This document shows positions 15,571 through 23,217 of a stretch of DNA of 23,845 nucleotides, one piece after another. The stretch is from Candidatus Methanophagaceae archaeon. Lineage in GTDB: Archaea > Halobacteriota > Syntropharchaeia > Alkanophagales > Methanospirareceae. The number at the start of each line of letters is the position of its first letter. Position 1 is the first letter of the stretch. A program made the position numbers and the translations under genes. The notes beneath the pieces are model-generated. The model saw only the letters and a program-made list of their open reading frames with translations. It made no database searches and was not told the DNA's origin. The stretch is from NCBI GenBank assembly GCA_013374505.1, contig QENJ01000042.1:1-23845 (forward strand), read 5' to 3'.

Positions 15571-15645
15571 GTCTTTATCCTCTCTTCTATTTCTTAACTT
15601 CCTTATTCATATTATTTTTATCTGTTTTTGAGCTACCATATATGT

Positions 15646-17661
15646 ATGAGTGAGGGAGAACGGAAAGAGACCCCAGAGGGGCGTATCGAGGAACTGAGGA
15701 AGAAGATACACTATCACAATTACCGATATTATGTGTTGAACGAGCCTGAGGTCTCGGATGCGGAATATGACCGGTTGTTTAAAGCATTAGAGGAACTCGA
15801 AGCTAAGTATCCTGAGTTGATAACATTGGATTCGCCTACGCAAAGGGTAGGTGCGAAGCCTCTAACGGAATTTGGTACCTACGAACACAGCATACCAATG
15901 TTGAGTTTAAACAGCGTTACTACGGCAAGCGAGGTACGAGAATTCGACAAACGGGTAAAGCGGACTCTTGGTAGCGAAGAGGAGATAGAGTATGTAGTAG
16001 AGCCGAAGATAGACGGTTTGGCTATGGAACTTGTTTATCGGAATGGCGTTTTCCACGTAGGTAGCACGCGAGGAGATGGAAAGACAGGCGAGAACATAAC
16101 GCAGAATCTGCGGACGGTAAAGACGATACCACTGCGTATTCTCTCGAATGCGCGACCATTACCTTTACTGGAAGTTAGGGGCGAGGTGTTCATGCCAGTA
16201 GGTAAGTTCAAAGAACTGAATACCGAGTTGGGCAGAAGGGGCCTGAAGATGTTTGCAAACCCGAGGAATGCTGCGGCTGGCTCTGTAAGGCAGCTTGATC
16301 CGAGGGTTACCGCGGCACGTCCCCTCGATTTCTTCACGTATGGGCTTGGCCTTTTGGAAGGGAAAGAGTTTTCAACACATTGGGATATACTGGAGTATCT
16401 ACGGAAGATAGGATTTAAGGTAAGTCCGTTAGTAAGACGTTTTAATGCGCTTGAAGACGTGATTAAATACCATGAAGACGTGAATGCGCGAAGGGATGAG
16501 TTGGATTATGAGATTGATGGGATAGTTATGAAGGTAAATAGCATAGCGCAACAAGACCGGTTGGGCACGATTTCAAGGAGTCCCAGGTGGGCAATTGCAT
16601 ACAAGTTCCCGGCAAGGGAAGAATTCACGCGGGTGAATGATATAGTGGTACAGGTAGGACGAACAGGCGCTTTAACGCCCGTTGCCGTATTGGAACCGGT
16701 GCAGATAGGTGGTGTGATCGTGAGCCGGGCGACATTGCATAACGAAGATGAATTGCAGAGGAAGGAAGTCCGGATTGGAGATACGGTCGTTGTGGAACGT
16801 GCGGGCGATGTTATACCCGAAGTTGTGAGCGTGATAAAATCAAAGAGGACGGGCGCGGAGAGAGAATTCAAGATGCCCGACAGGTGCCCGGTATGCGGCG
16901 CGGCTGTATTGAAAGAGGGCCCGGTTGTGCGGTGTATCGGGGTTTCTTGCAGTGCGCAGTTGAAGGAGCGGATAAAGCATTTCGCTTCGTTACGCGCAAT
17001 GAACATAGAGGGTTTGGGCGAGAAAGTAATAGAGCAGTTAGTGGATAAGAAAGCGGTTTCTGATGCTGCGGATTTGTTCTTCTTAACGAGAAGAGACTTA
17101 TTGAAGCTGGAGCGGATGGGCGATAAATCTGCACGGAACTTATTGAAAGCTATCGAAAAGAGCAAAAAAACTACTTTTTCGCGATTCAGTTACGCTCTGG
17201 GGACAAGACATGTAGGGGCGCATACGGCGTCTTTGCTCGCTGATAATTTTAGAGACCTGGAATCGTTACGGAATGCGAGTTATGATGATTTGGTACTTAT
17301 ACTTGATATAGGGCCGGAAGTAGCGAAAAGCGTCCTTCTGTTCTTCGAGCAGGAAAGCACGAATGAATTGTTAGATAAGCTGAAAAGAGCGGGTGTGTGG
17401 TACGATAAGACTGAAAAAGTAGCAGAGGAAGAGATGGTTCTGGCAGGCAAGACGTTTGTTTTTAGCGGTCTGATTTCTATGTCGCGGGAAGATGCGAAGA
17501 GCGTAGTGGAGCGGTTAGGTGGGAAAGTGGCTGCGAGCGTGTCGAAGAAGACAGATTATGTGGTGGCGGGAGCAGAAGCGGGTTCTAAGTTAGAAAAGGC
17601 AGTGCAGCTTGGTGTGAAGGTAATAGATGAGCAGGAGTTCAGGGCGATAGTGAAAGCGTAA
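15646..17661 (+). CDS. ligA: NAD+-dependent DNA ligase
   Basis: Full-length bacterial-type ligase, 671 residues, that seals DNA nicks using NAD+. Domains in order: NAD-binding Ia (HYHNYRYYVLNEPEVSDAEY), adenylation with the AMP-accepting Lys121 in KIDG, STRGDGKTGENIT, GEVFMP, OB-fold (VQVGRTGALTPVAVLEPV), a four-Cys zinc finger (C414, C417, C430, C435), a helix-hairpin-helix domain (GLGEKVIEQLV; GTRHVGAHTAS) and a C-terminal BRCT domain (FSGLISMSREDAKSVVERLG). I chose the ATG at 15646 because the earlier TTG adds only six poor residues. All landmarks are intact, so it should be active. Archaea normally use ATP-dependent ligases; NAD+ ligases are rare there and thought acquired from bacteria. 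It lies at the border between housekeeping genes and the IS-rich region. Whether the host also has an ATP ligase cannot be seen. Confidence 0.97.
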   Translation: MSEGERKETPEGRIEELRKKIHYHNYRYYVLNEPEVSDAEYDRLFKALEELEAKYPELITLDSPTQRVGAKPLTEFGTYEHSIPMLSLNSVTTASEVREFDKRVKRTLGSEEEIEYVVEPKIDGLAMELVYRNGVFHVGSTRGDGKTGENITQNLRTVKTIPLRILSNARPLPLLEVRGEVFMPVGKFKELNTELGRRGLKMFANPRNAAAGSVRQLDPRVTAARPLDFFTYGLGLLEGKEFSTHWDILEYLRKIGFKVSPLVRRFNALEDVIKYHEDVNARRDELDYEIDGIVMKVNSIAQQDRLGTISRSPRWAIAYKFPAREEFTRVNDIVVQVGRTGALTPVAVLEPVQIGGVIVSRATLHNEDELQRKEVRIGDTVVVERAGDVIPEVVSVIKSKRTGAEREFKMPDRCPVCGAAVLKEGPVVRCIGVSCSAQLKERIKHFASLRAMNIEGLGEKVIEQLVDKKAVSDAADLFFLTRRDLLKLERMGDKSARNLLKAIEKSKKTTFSRFSYALGTRHVGAHTASLLADNFRDLESLRNASYDDLVLILDIGPEVAKSVLLFFEQESTNELLDKLKRAGVWYDKTEKVAEEEMVLAGKTFVFSGLISMSREDAKSVVERLGGKVAASVSKKTDYVVAGAEAGSKLEKAVQLGVKVIDEQEFRAIVKA

Positions 17662-17663
17662 TT

Positions 17664-17690
17664 GAGGCTATAAGTATGCCTCGATTTTGC
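17664..17690 (+). terminator. Hairpin after ligA
   Basis: GAGGC (17664-17668) pairs with GCCTC (17678-17682) across a 9-base loop, followed by GATTTT. It starts 2 bases after the ligA stop. A short stem with a T-rich tail fits a simple terminator. Confidence 0.5.
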
Positions 17691-17758
17691 TGATATTGAG
17701 AAATAGCGTGTGTTTTTATGTCTGTGCATTTACCATGCGTTTTAGAAGACTGGGATAT

Positions 17759-18651
17759 ATTAGCCCCCTCCAAAACATTACCACTCGGCAAGCTTTTGCA
17801 GACTTTCTTTGTCCCCGAAGCCCAATGAAATAGAGATGGCGGCCAAAACGACACCCCAAAAAGCAATCTTTGTTACCGATGCCAGTGTAAATCTATGTAG
17901 CTTAACTAAAGAGAACGTACCTTTTATTACTTTAAAAACATCCTCTATTAAAGACCTTTTCTGCTTAAATTGCTTCCAATTGAGGATATAATGCTAAAAC
18001 TCTGCAAGAATTATCTCTAAATGCCGTATTTTATCCTTTACACGACTTGGCTTGTCATCAAAGAATTTTAAGGAGAGTTGTATGTAATTCAACACCTTCT
18101 CGAGCTTGAAATCAATCCGCGGAAATATCAGTGGTACGATACCGTACTCAGTTAAGCCTTCGATATAATGTCTGTAAGCGCAAAACCCCTTGCCTAACAC
18201 TAGAGAATCACCTTTCCTCAATATTTTACGTCTCATTAGCTCAGTCACAATTTCATCAAATATTTTTGAGTCGCTAATCACGAAGGATATGTCCGTCTCA
18301 AAGCACATGGCAAGAATTACAATCTTCAGCATCTTTATAGTCCTATCTAACAGCTTTATTCTAAATTTAGACACTATTTTTCGCACTTCTCGTTGATCGA
18401 ATGTCCCTAGTGTTTTTCGCACTAAATCCCATTTTATATCTCCTTCTTCTGGTACAAGTGGTGTTTTCATTTGAATTACATAAATAAATTATAAAACACA
18501 TCAGTTTAATTTTTTCGGTTTTAAAGCCCTTATTTTAGGTACAGGCTCATGATACGTTGTCGTTTTGGATGGAAACTATATAAAATGTCGTTCAGGTTGA
18601 TTGGAGGGTGATAGAGTTGTATTTTGCGGGTGGTTAGTGGAGGGGGCTAAT
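17759..18651 (-). mobile_element. Decayed small insertion sequence (about 0.89 kb)
   Basis: Perfect 14-bp terminal inverted repeats, ATTAGCCCCCTCCA at 17759-17772 and its complement at 18638-18651, enclose one minus-strand transposase with an in-frame stop. A 3-bp repeat TAT flanks both ends (17756-17758, 18652-18654). It is inserted in the last codons of the phosphatase-fusion gene. The family is not certain; the transposase resembles IS4/IS5-type DDE enzymes. Confidence 0.8.
17778..18470 (-). pseudogene. IS4/IS5-like transposase with an in-frame amber stop
   Basis: From the ATG at 18470 the frame runs 158 codons to a TAG at 17994-17996, then continues in the same frame for 72 more codons to a TAA at 17778. 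The continuation (HYILNWKQFKQKRSLIEDVF, then KVIKGTFSLVKLHRF) holds the Glu-containing R-x-x-I-E-x-x-F helix expected at the end of a DDE catalytic core, so the TAG interrupts one gene. The first part has VISDSKIFDEI and SLVLGKGFCAYRHYIEG followed by GIVPLIFPR; most relatives have Asp before KGF, and this copy has Gly, so the second catalytic Asp may be lost. At about 230 residues it is short for such transposases, suggesting an internal deletion. I judge it inactive. Confidence 0.75.
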
Positions 18652-20233
18652 TATCTGGCGGGAAGAGGGTTGTTGCAGGAACCGTTTTATAAGTAGAAAT
18701 AAGATATAATTCATCTATTAAAATTCCCGAAAAGAAGAAAATACAGCCCCAAAAACCAATAAACATCATATTGGGCTGAAGAGCAATAAGACTGATCCAC
18801 AAGAAGATATTTGGAGTTGAATGCGTCACGTAAAGGTCAGTAATATAAGGTCTGTCTTTACGATCAAGTCTACTTGCAATTAATGCAAAAATTTTAACAA
18901 ATGCGAAGGCTATGAATACTTCTATTCCTTGCTCAATAAAGATGAGAGTCTCTTTTGACCTGTTGAGGAAGAGATCAATCATATCTGCTTGTGTGAAGTA
19001 ATATGTGCCTACAAACGCTAAGACGACCACGGCAAGTACACCCAACCACCTCCAGTGTTCTACAAATTTGCCAGTTTCAATTGGTTTTCGCATACGAATC
19101 TGCTGTGCAAGGAACGCTGGAAGAATCATGGAGGTAATTAAGATAGTTATAAATGGAATAAACAATGCACCAAAACTGCTTGCACTGAAAAGAAGCACCC
19201 CGCACATGAAAAAAGGAGCCAGGCAGGACAATAAAATTGTTTTTTCAATAGCAGGATACAGTCGCCCACCCCACAGTGAGGAGAGTACTGGAACCGTCAA
19301 AGCCGGTGGCATAAGAAATAGCAGTGCTAAAATAGAGATTATGTCACTTTCGATTAGAATAAACAAGCATCCAGCAATTATGAATTTTAAATACCAGGGT
19401 AGCAAGTCGCGCTGTACTATCCGAAAAGACCTGACAATTCTATTTGTATTTAAGCTCAGCATTACAAAAAAGGTGCTAATTGCCAGAAGTAGGCATAGTG
19501 ACAACAGAAAAACTGAATGGTTTAATGGTATCTCAAGACAAATTTTTGCAAAAAACCCTAAGATCAATCCCGCGAAGATAATCCAGGATGAGTGGTAGAT
19601 TATTCGGTCACCGATTTCTTTAAGAATTCTTGATTCTTTTTTGATGTATGTTTTCAGTTCCTCCTCACTCATTGGCATCGCATTCGGTAAACGAAAATCA
19701 AAATAGACCTCGGGAGAAATTCTAGCAATATTTAAGGCAAACATTTCAAGGACATATTTGTGACATACGACCAAGATGGATTTTCCTGATTCAGCACGAG
19801 GGATTAAGACGTGTCGATAGTATCTGTCAACTCGTTCATACAGCTCTATGAGTCCTTCAGCGGAAACGGGTCTTTCGGATGAAGAATGAAGATTTTTTTC
19901 ATAGAAATTGTATCCATATGTTTTTTTCAGTATGTTTTTGTTATGACCCGTAAAAGCACCAAAATCCCGTTCTACCAGACGTGAATCTTCAATAAAAGGA
20001 ATATCTTCCTGATTGCATTCTCTTAAAGCTAAAACTGCCGTGGTTTTGGTCCTGTTGAGAGTGGAAACATGGACTTCATCAAATTTTATCCCCTCTTTTC
20101 GAATAATTTGACCCGCTTCTTTTGCCTGCTGCATACCAAGCTCAGTCAAGGGGACATCAATATTGCCCGAAAGAATATTCTGCTCATTTGCGGTTGTTTC
20201 GCCATGCCTGAGAAAATAAATTGGTTCCCGCAT
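18647..20233 (-). CDS. Histidine phosphatase fused to a multi-pass membrane domain (possible transporter)
   Basis: A 528-residue fusion. Residues 1-190 are a histidine-phosphatase (phosphoglycerate mutase-like) domain: FLRHGETTAN with the phospho-acceptor His10, VSTLNRTKTTA (Arg61), LVERDFGAFTG, and the second His in LVVCHKYVLEM (His158). After a helical linker, residues about 210-520 contain roughly eight to ten membrane helices, including ALLFLMPPALTVPVLSSLWG, which loosely recalls bile-acid/sodium-symporter-type (SBF) proteins. I have not seen this pairing before. The ATG at 20233 is preferred; a GTG at 20245 is possible. The stop is supplied by an insertion sequence: without the IS and one TAT copy the protein would end PPDIPVF instead of PPDN, so it is practically intact. 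The substrate is unknown; the phosphatase would face the cytoplasm if the first helix enters from inside. Confidence 0.8.
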   Translation of the reverse strand: MREPIYFLRHGETTANEQNILSGNIDVPLTELGMQQAKEAGQIIRKEGIKFDEVHVSTLNRTKTTAVLALRECNQEDIPFIEDSRLVERDFGAFTGHNKNILKKTYGYNFYEKNLHSSSERPVSAEGLIELYERVDRYYRHVLIPRAESGKSILVVCHKYVLEMFALNIARISPEVYFDFRLPNAMPMSEEELKTYIKKESRILKEIGDRIIYHSSWIIFAGLILGFFAKICLEIPLNHSVFLLSLCLLLAISTFFVMLSLNTNRIVRSFRIVQRDLLPWYLKFIIAGCLFILIESDIISILALLFLMPPALTVPVLSSLWGGRLYPAIEKTILLSCLAPFFMCGVLLFSASSFGALFIPFITILITSMILPAFLAQQIRMRKPIETGKFVEHWRWLGVLAVVVLAFVGTYYFTQADMIDLFLNRSKETLIFIEQGIEVFIAFAFVKIFALIASRLDRKDRPYITDLYVTHSTPNIFLWISLIALQPNMMFIGFWGCIFFFSGILIDELYLISTYKTVPATTLFPPDN

Positions 20234-20481
20234 TTTTTTATTCACGTTGACTGTGTTTACCCTTCTCGTTCACGAAAATGGCGCCTAGCATTGTCGCGGA
20301 TAACGCACGATAAATAAGAATATATCATAGTTTAATAGTATCTATTCAAATTTTTAAAGTTATTCCCTTTTGGCAAAATAGTAGTTGCGAAGAATATCTC
20401 GGTTCAAAATGAAAAATAATGTGTAAAAATCGTAAAAAACAGAAAATCATAAAACTAATGAACACGAATTGAAAATGCAGA

Positions 20482-21658
20482 ATGAACGGTGGCTACATAG
20501 TGATTATGGAGGATTTGCAGAGAGAAAACAGAGAACTAAGAGAAGAAGTCAATCGTCTGCGTAAAGGACTTGAAGAGAAGGAATCAAAGAACAAAGACCT
20601 GCAAGAAGAGGTCAACAAGCAGAAAGAAGAGATTAACGAATTAAAAGAGGCGAATCAAAAGTTAAGACAGACTATTTTCGGCTTAAAAACATCCAAAAAG
20701 AGAGGACCTCCTTTTGGACACAAGGGTACTTCACGCAAGCGACCGGATAGAGTGGACACGACCATTGTCCTCGAACTCGAGTTCAAGGAGTGCCCTTACT
20801 GCGGTGGGGTGCTCAAAGAATTAGAGGACGTGAGGGTGAGATAGGAGGAAGAAATCATCCCTGTCCCCCTTTATGTGATCAAATACGTCATCAAGCAGGG
20901 ATATTGCAAGCACTGTGACAAGGTTGTTCATCCCGAAGTCCCTGAGACAATTGGTAATCGCCATTTTGGCGTTCGTTTCCTCCTTTATATCGCTTACCTG
21001 AGGTATGTCATGAATTTGCCTGAAGGCAAGATTGCAACGCTCCTGAATGACACTTACAATGCTCACGTCTCGGTAGGAACGGTGGTTGACTACTTCAAAA
21101 AGACTGCTGAATTGTTCGGTGATGAATACGAGCGAATAAAGCAAGAAATGCGAGATTCGCACATTTGCAACTACGATGACACAGGGCAGCGGGTGGACGG
21201 AGAGAACCAATGACTCTGGACTTTTATATCGAAAGAAGCCAACATTGTTCTTGACGAGGAAGAACAGGGGTAAGAAAGTGGTGGTTGAGGTCCTTGGTAA
21301 GGATTACGATGGCGTAAGCACGCAAGACTTCTATCCATCTTATGACGGTGCTCCGGAGCGTAAACAGAAGTGCTGGTCGCATTTAATAGTGGCGGCAAGG
21401 GAACTCGTTGAGAAAAAACTGCCACCCCCGGAATCGCTCGAATTCTACGAAGGAATATCGCAGATTTTTGAGGATGCAAAAGCTGTGGAGAAGACGCTGA
21501 AAAACAGCAAGGATATGGAGAAAGAAGGGAAGCTAAAGCGAGTTATGAATGTACGTGAATATTTCTACGTGGTAGCTGAGAGAGTAGGGAATGATTTTAT
21601 TAGCACTAGCAATACGGAAATTCAAGCAAGTGCGTCTAGCGAAGCAATAGCAAGATGA
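20482..21658 (+). pseudogene. IS66-like transposase, broken by two stops and a frameshift
   Basis: Three pieces in one direction. 20482-20844 has a leucine-zipper-like N-terminus (QRENRELREEVNRLRKGLEE), a Lys-rich linker (PPFGHKGTSRKRPDR) and a CPYC zinc-finger half. After an in-frame TAG (20842-20844) the same frame continues with YCKHCDK and the first catalytic Asp (CNYDDTGQRVDGENQ), then a TGA at 21208-21210 at a position where IS66-type proteins have Trp (GENQ-W-LW). A frame change near 21240 then moves to TLFLTRKNRGKKVVVEVLG with the second Asp (STQDFYPSYDG), ending at 21656. The final Glu region is not found, so the 3' part is missing or scrambled. Clearly a dead copy. No terminal repeats are recognised. 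Confidence 0.8.
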
Positions 21659-21793
21659 GGGAAGAACCAAACGGAAGCCCTGTCCGAAGAATCACAAGAC
21701 AGTAAACCATATAAGAACAGAGCTTTCCAAAAAAACAAATCCAGCCGCCGCTCCATAACCCTACGCTACACTCCAGAAAGCATATAATCGGGG

Positions 21794-21815
21794 ATTCTAA
21801 CGCTTCGCTTAGAAT
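21794..21815. repeat. Hairpin 1: perfect 7-bp inverted repeat
   Basis: ATTCTAA (21794-21800) and TTAGAAT (21809-21815) around the loop CGCTTCGC. Confidence 0.7.
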
Positions 21816-21890
21816 GAAGAGTATAACACTTAGCAGCCATAAACTAAAGATTATAACGCTTTGGGGGCTTACTCCCTCTTGATTATATAA

Positions 21891-21957
21891 GGGCACTATA
21901 TGACACGGCTCAAAAGATTGTGCAAAGATAGCCACCGTGTCATATACTGCCGTGCCC
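21891..21957. repeat. Hairpin 2: long inverted repeat with a perfect 12-bp core
   Basis: TATATGACACGG (21897-21908) pairs with CCGTGTCATATA (21935-21946). Outside it GGGCAC (21891-21896) pairs with GTGCCC (21952-21957) across a 5-base bulge. Inside, GGCT and AGCC can extend the stem with a bulge. It is the strongest dyad in the window. Confidence 0.8.
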
Positions 21958-22000
21958 CCACGCTTGCCCCTCTTCACTCCATTTCATATGCGCCATTGAA

Positions 22001-22037
22001 GTGGGTTTTCTGTCCCCAAGCTTAACCTAAAACCCAC
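22001..22037. repeat. Hairpin 3: perfect 9-bp inverted repeat
   Basis: GTGGGTTTT (22001-22009) and AAAACCCAC (22029-22037) with a 19-base loop. Confidence 0.75.
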
Positions 22038-22081
22038 AACAAAGGAGATAGTAGCCTCTTCGATGTTATGAGCACAGCTAT

Positions 22082-22125
22082 GTAAAGTAGGGTCTTACGT
22101 TTCTCTTACTTCTTTACGACCCTAC
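22082..22125. repeat. Inverted repeat 4 with interleaved (pseudoknot-type) pairing
   Basis: GTAGGGTC (22087-22094) pairs with GACCCTAC (22118-22125). The neighbouring GTAAAG (22082-22087) is complementary to CTTTAC (22112-22117). The order of arms is interleaved, not nested, so both pairings together would be a pseudoknot or two alternative folds. Confidence 0.65.
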
Positions 22126-22168
22126 CGACAGACTCGATGGATGTAGCAGTCACCGGCTAACCTTTTTA

Positions 22169-22195
22169 GGATTAGTTAGATAACCCTAACTATCC
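22169..22195. repeat. Hairpin 5: inverted repeat with one bulge
   Basis: GGATTAGTTAG (22169-22179) pairs with CTAACTATCC (22186-22195) with a single unpaired T and a 6-base loop. Confidence 0.65.
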
Positions 22196-22441
22196 AGAAC
22201 AAACGAGGATATAGAAAAATACGGCAATGGTCTCAATAGAGAGGAAATCGTCCAGAACATTGTGGCAAGACTGCTAACGGAAGCAGTGGGGCCGTATTGT
22301 CAGCAGTTTAATAAAGTGAAGTGGTGTGTGGAAAATGAGATGGGTAAGGAAGAAATAAGGATTGTTACCGGAATGAAAACTCATTTACTAGATGAATACC
22401 TAAAAATTATAGATGAGCATAATGCTGCCTTCCCTCCTTAA
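22190..22441 (+). pseudogene. Open-frame remnant without a start, family unknown
   Basis: An 83-codon plus-strand frame, open from just after a TAA (22187-22189) to a TAA at 22439-22441. It reads EDIEKYGNGLNREEIVQNIV, then LLTEAVGPYCQQFNKVKWCV and MKTHLLDEYLKIIDEHNAAF: protein-like composition with amphipathic helices. There is no ATG near the front; the GTG at 22262 is the only plausible start. I take it as the tail of a gene whose beginning has been lost in the mobile-element-rich region. No family is recognised. Confidence 0.4.
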
Positions 22442-22510
22442 GGGGTACTGGCCAAATGGCACAACATAAAATCGTGTGTATCCTTTTGACGTGTGCGGGC
22501 TTTATCATTG

Positions 22511-23143
22511 CTATATTTGCCCTTTTAAGCGTTTCATCAGCCCTTCACCTATGGCATATGATTCTTTTACATGTGCAAAATATTCCATTTTATCGCCATA
22601 TGTTAACAATCCACTTGAATCTACACGATATGAGGAGGAGGAACGAATGTCAATGAATTTTAACTTCACATCTTCGTCTTCCAGAAATTTGATTTTTACA
22701 TAATATTGAACCACGTTCTCTCTGCTTTTAGGGTCTAATAATCCTATTTTTTCTGATAAAGCGGAATAAACAGTTCTGTCAAAGCTTATTTTCTTTGGAA
22801 GATCAAATCCCATATCTTCATCTAACCATACATTTTCATCTTCTAACAGTGGGATGGCATTGACAAGTGGTTGTAGTCGATTTTGATTTGCTTCGATTTC
22901 TGACAAAAGAGCTTTGGATGCATACTTTCTAGTTCTTTTCTCTTCAAGAATTTTGGTAAAATATACTGTAAAGATTCCGATGCACCCTGCCAAAACGGCA
23001 CCAACGATCACGCCAACAATCTCACCGCTCAAGTTAGAAAAGTACTTAAGGAATGCATCCGCCCCCACAATAACCAAAGGATCCAAAACCCATAATGGGT
23101 TGGATAATGCGAAAATCCTCAAAATTGTTGCATTTTCTATCAT
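22511..23143 (-). CDS. Unknown small membrane protein with a soluble C-terminal domain
   Basis: A 210-residue protein I cannot assign. One clear transmembrane helix lies at about residues 38-62 (LSGEIVGVIVGAVLAGCIGI), preceded by a weakly hydrophobic stretch (ILRIFALSNPLWVLDPLVIV), and followed by a charged helical cytoplasmic domain (KILEEKRTRKYASKALLSEI). It is read from the ATG at 23143, 74 bases after the end of the K+ channel gene on the same strand, so it could be cotranscribed with it. No catalytic motif is seen. The layout (membrane helix then soluble helical domain) resembles the 9687 protein, but I see no residue-level similarity. The end at 22511 has no obvious terminator. Confidence 0.65.
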   Translation of the reverse strand: MIENATILRIFALSNPLWVLDPLVIVGADAFLKYFSNLSGEIVGVIVGAVLAGCIGIFTVYFTKILEEKRTRKYASKALLSEIEANQNRLQPLVNAIPLLEDENVWLDEDMGFDLPKKISFDRTVYSALSEKIGLLDPKSRENVVQYYVKIKFLEDEDVKLKFIDIRSSSSYRVDSSGLLTYGDKMEYFAHVKESYAIGEGLMKRLKGQI

Positions 23144-23217
23144 TTAGCTCACAATATCTTCAGGTCCTCCTTCTTAAATAACCATTCATGAAAGTTTCTT
23201 TCTTCTTTAAATTCTTT

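Larger units (their letters stand above)
21659..22189. other. Gene-free stretch rich in inverted repeats
   Basis: About 530 bp after the broken transposase with no convincing gene on either strand. It contains at least five separate hairpin-forming repeats and one imperfect 15-bp direct repeat (21793-21807, 21849-21863: GATTnTAACGCTTnG). A short plus-strand frame just after the transposase (GRTKRKPCPKNHKTVNHIRT, ending in TAA near 21765) may be further transposase debris. Confidence 0.5.

Noticed and set aside
15571..15645. Assembly join between an archaeal and a bacterial fragment at ligA
   Set aside because: No direct sign in the sequence: the divergent spacing is natural and both flanks have similar composition. 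Read coverage would be needed to exclude it fully.
20482..21658. IS66-like gene as a pyrrolysine- or selenocysteine-recoded active transposase
   Set aside because: It has a TAG, a TGA at a Trp position, a frame change and a missing last catalytic region; together these indicate decay.
21636..21977. 113-codon hydrophobic minus-strand frame
   Set aside because: It is antisense to the broken transposase end and runs through hairpin 2; the hydrophobicity looks like a by-product of base composition.
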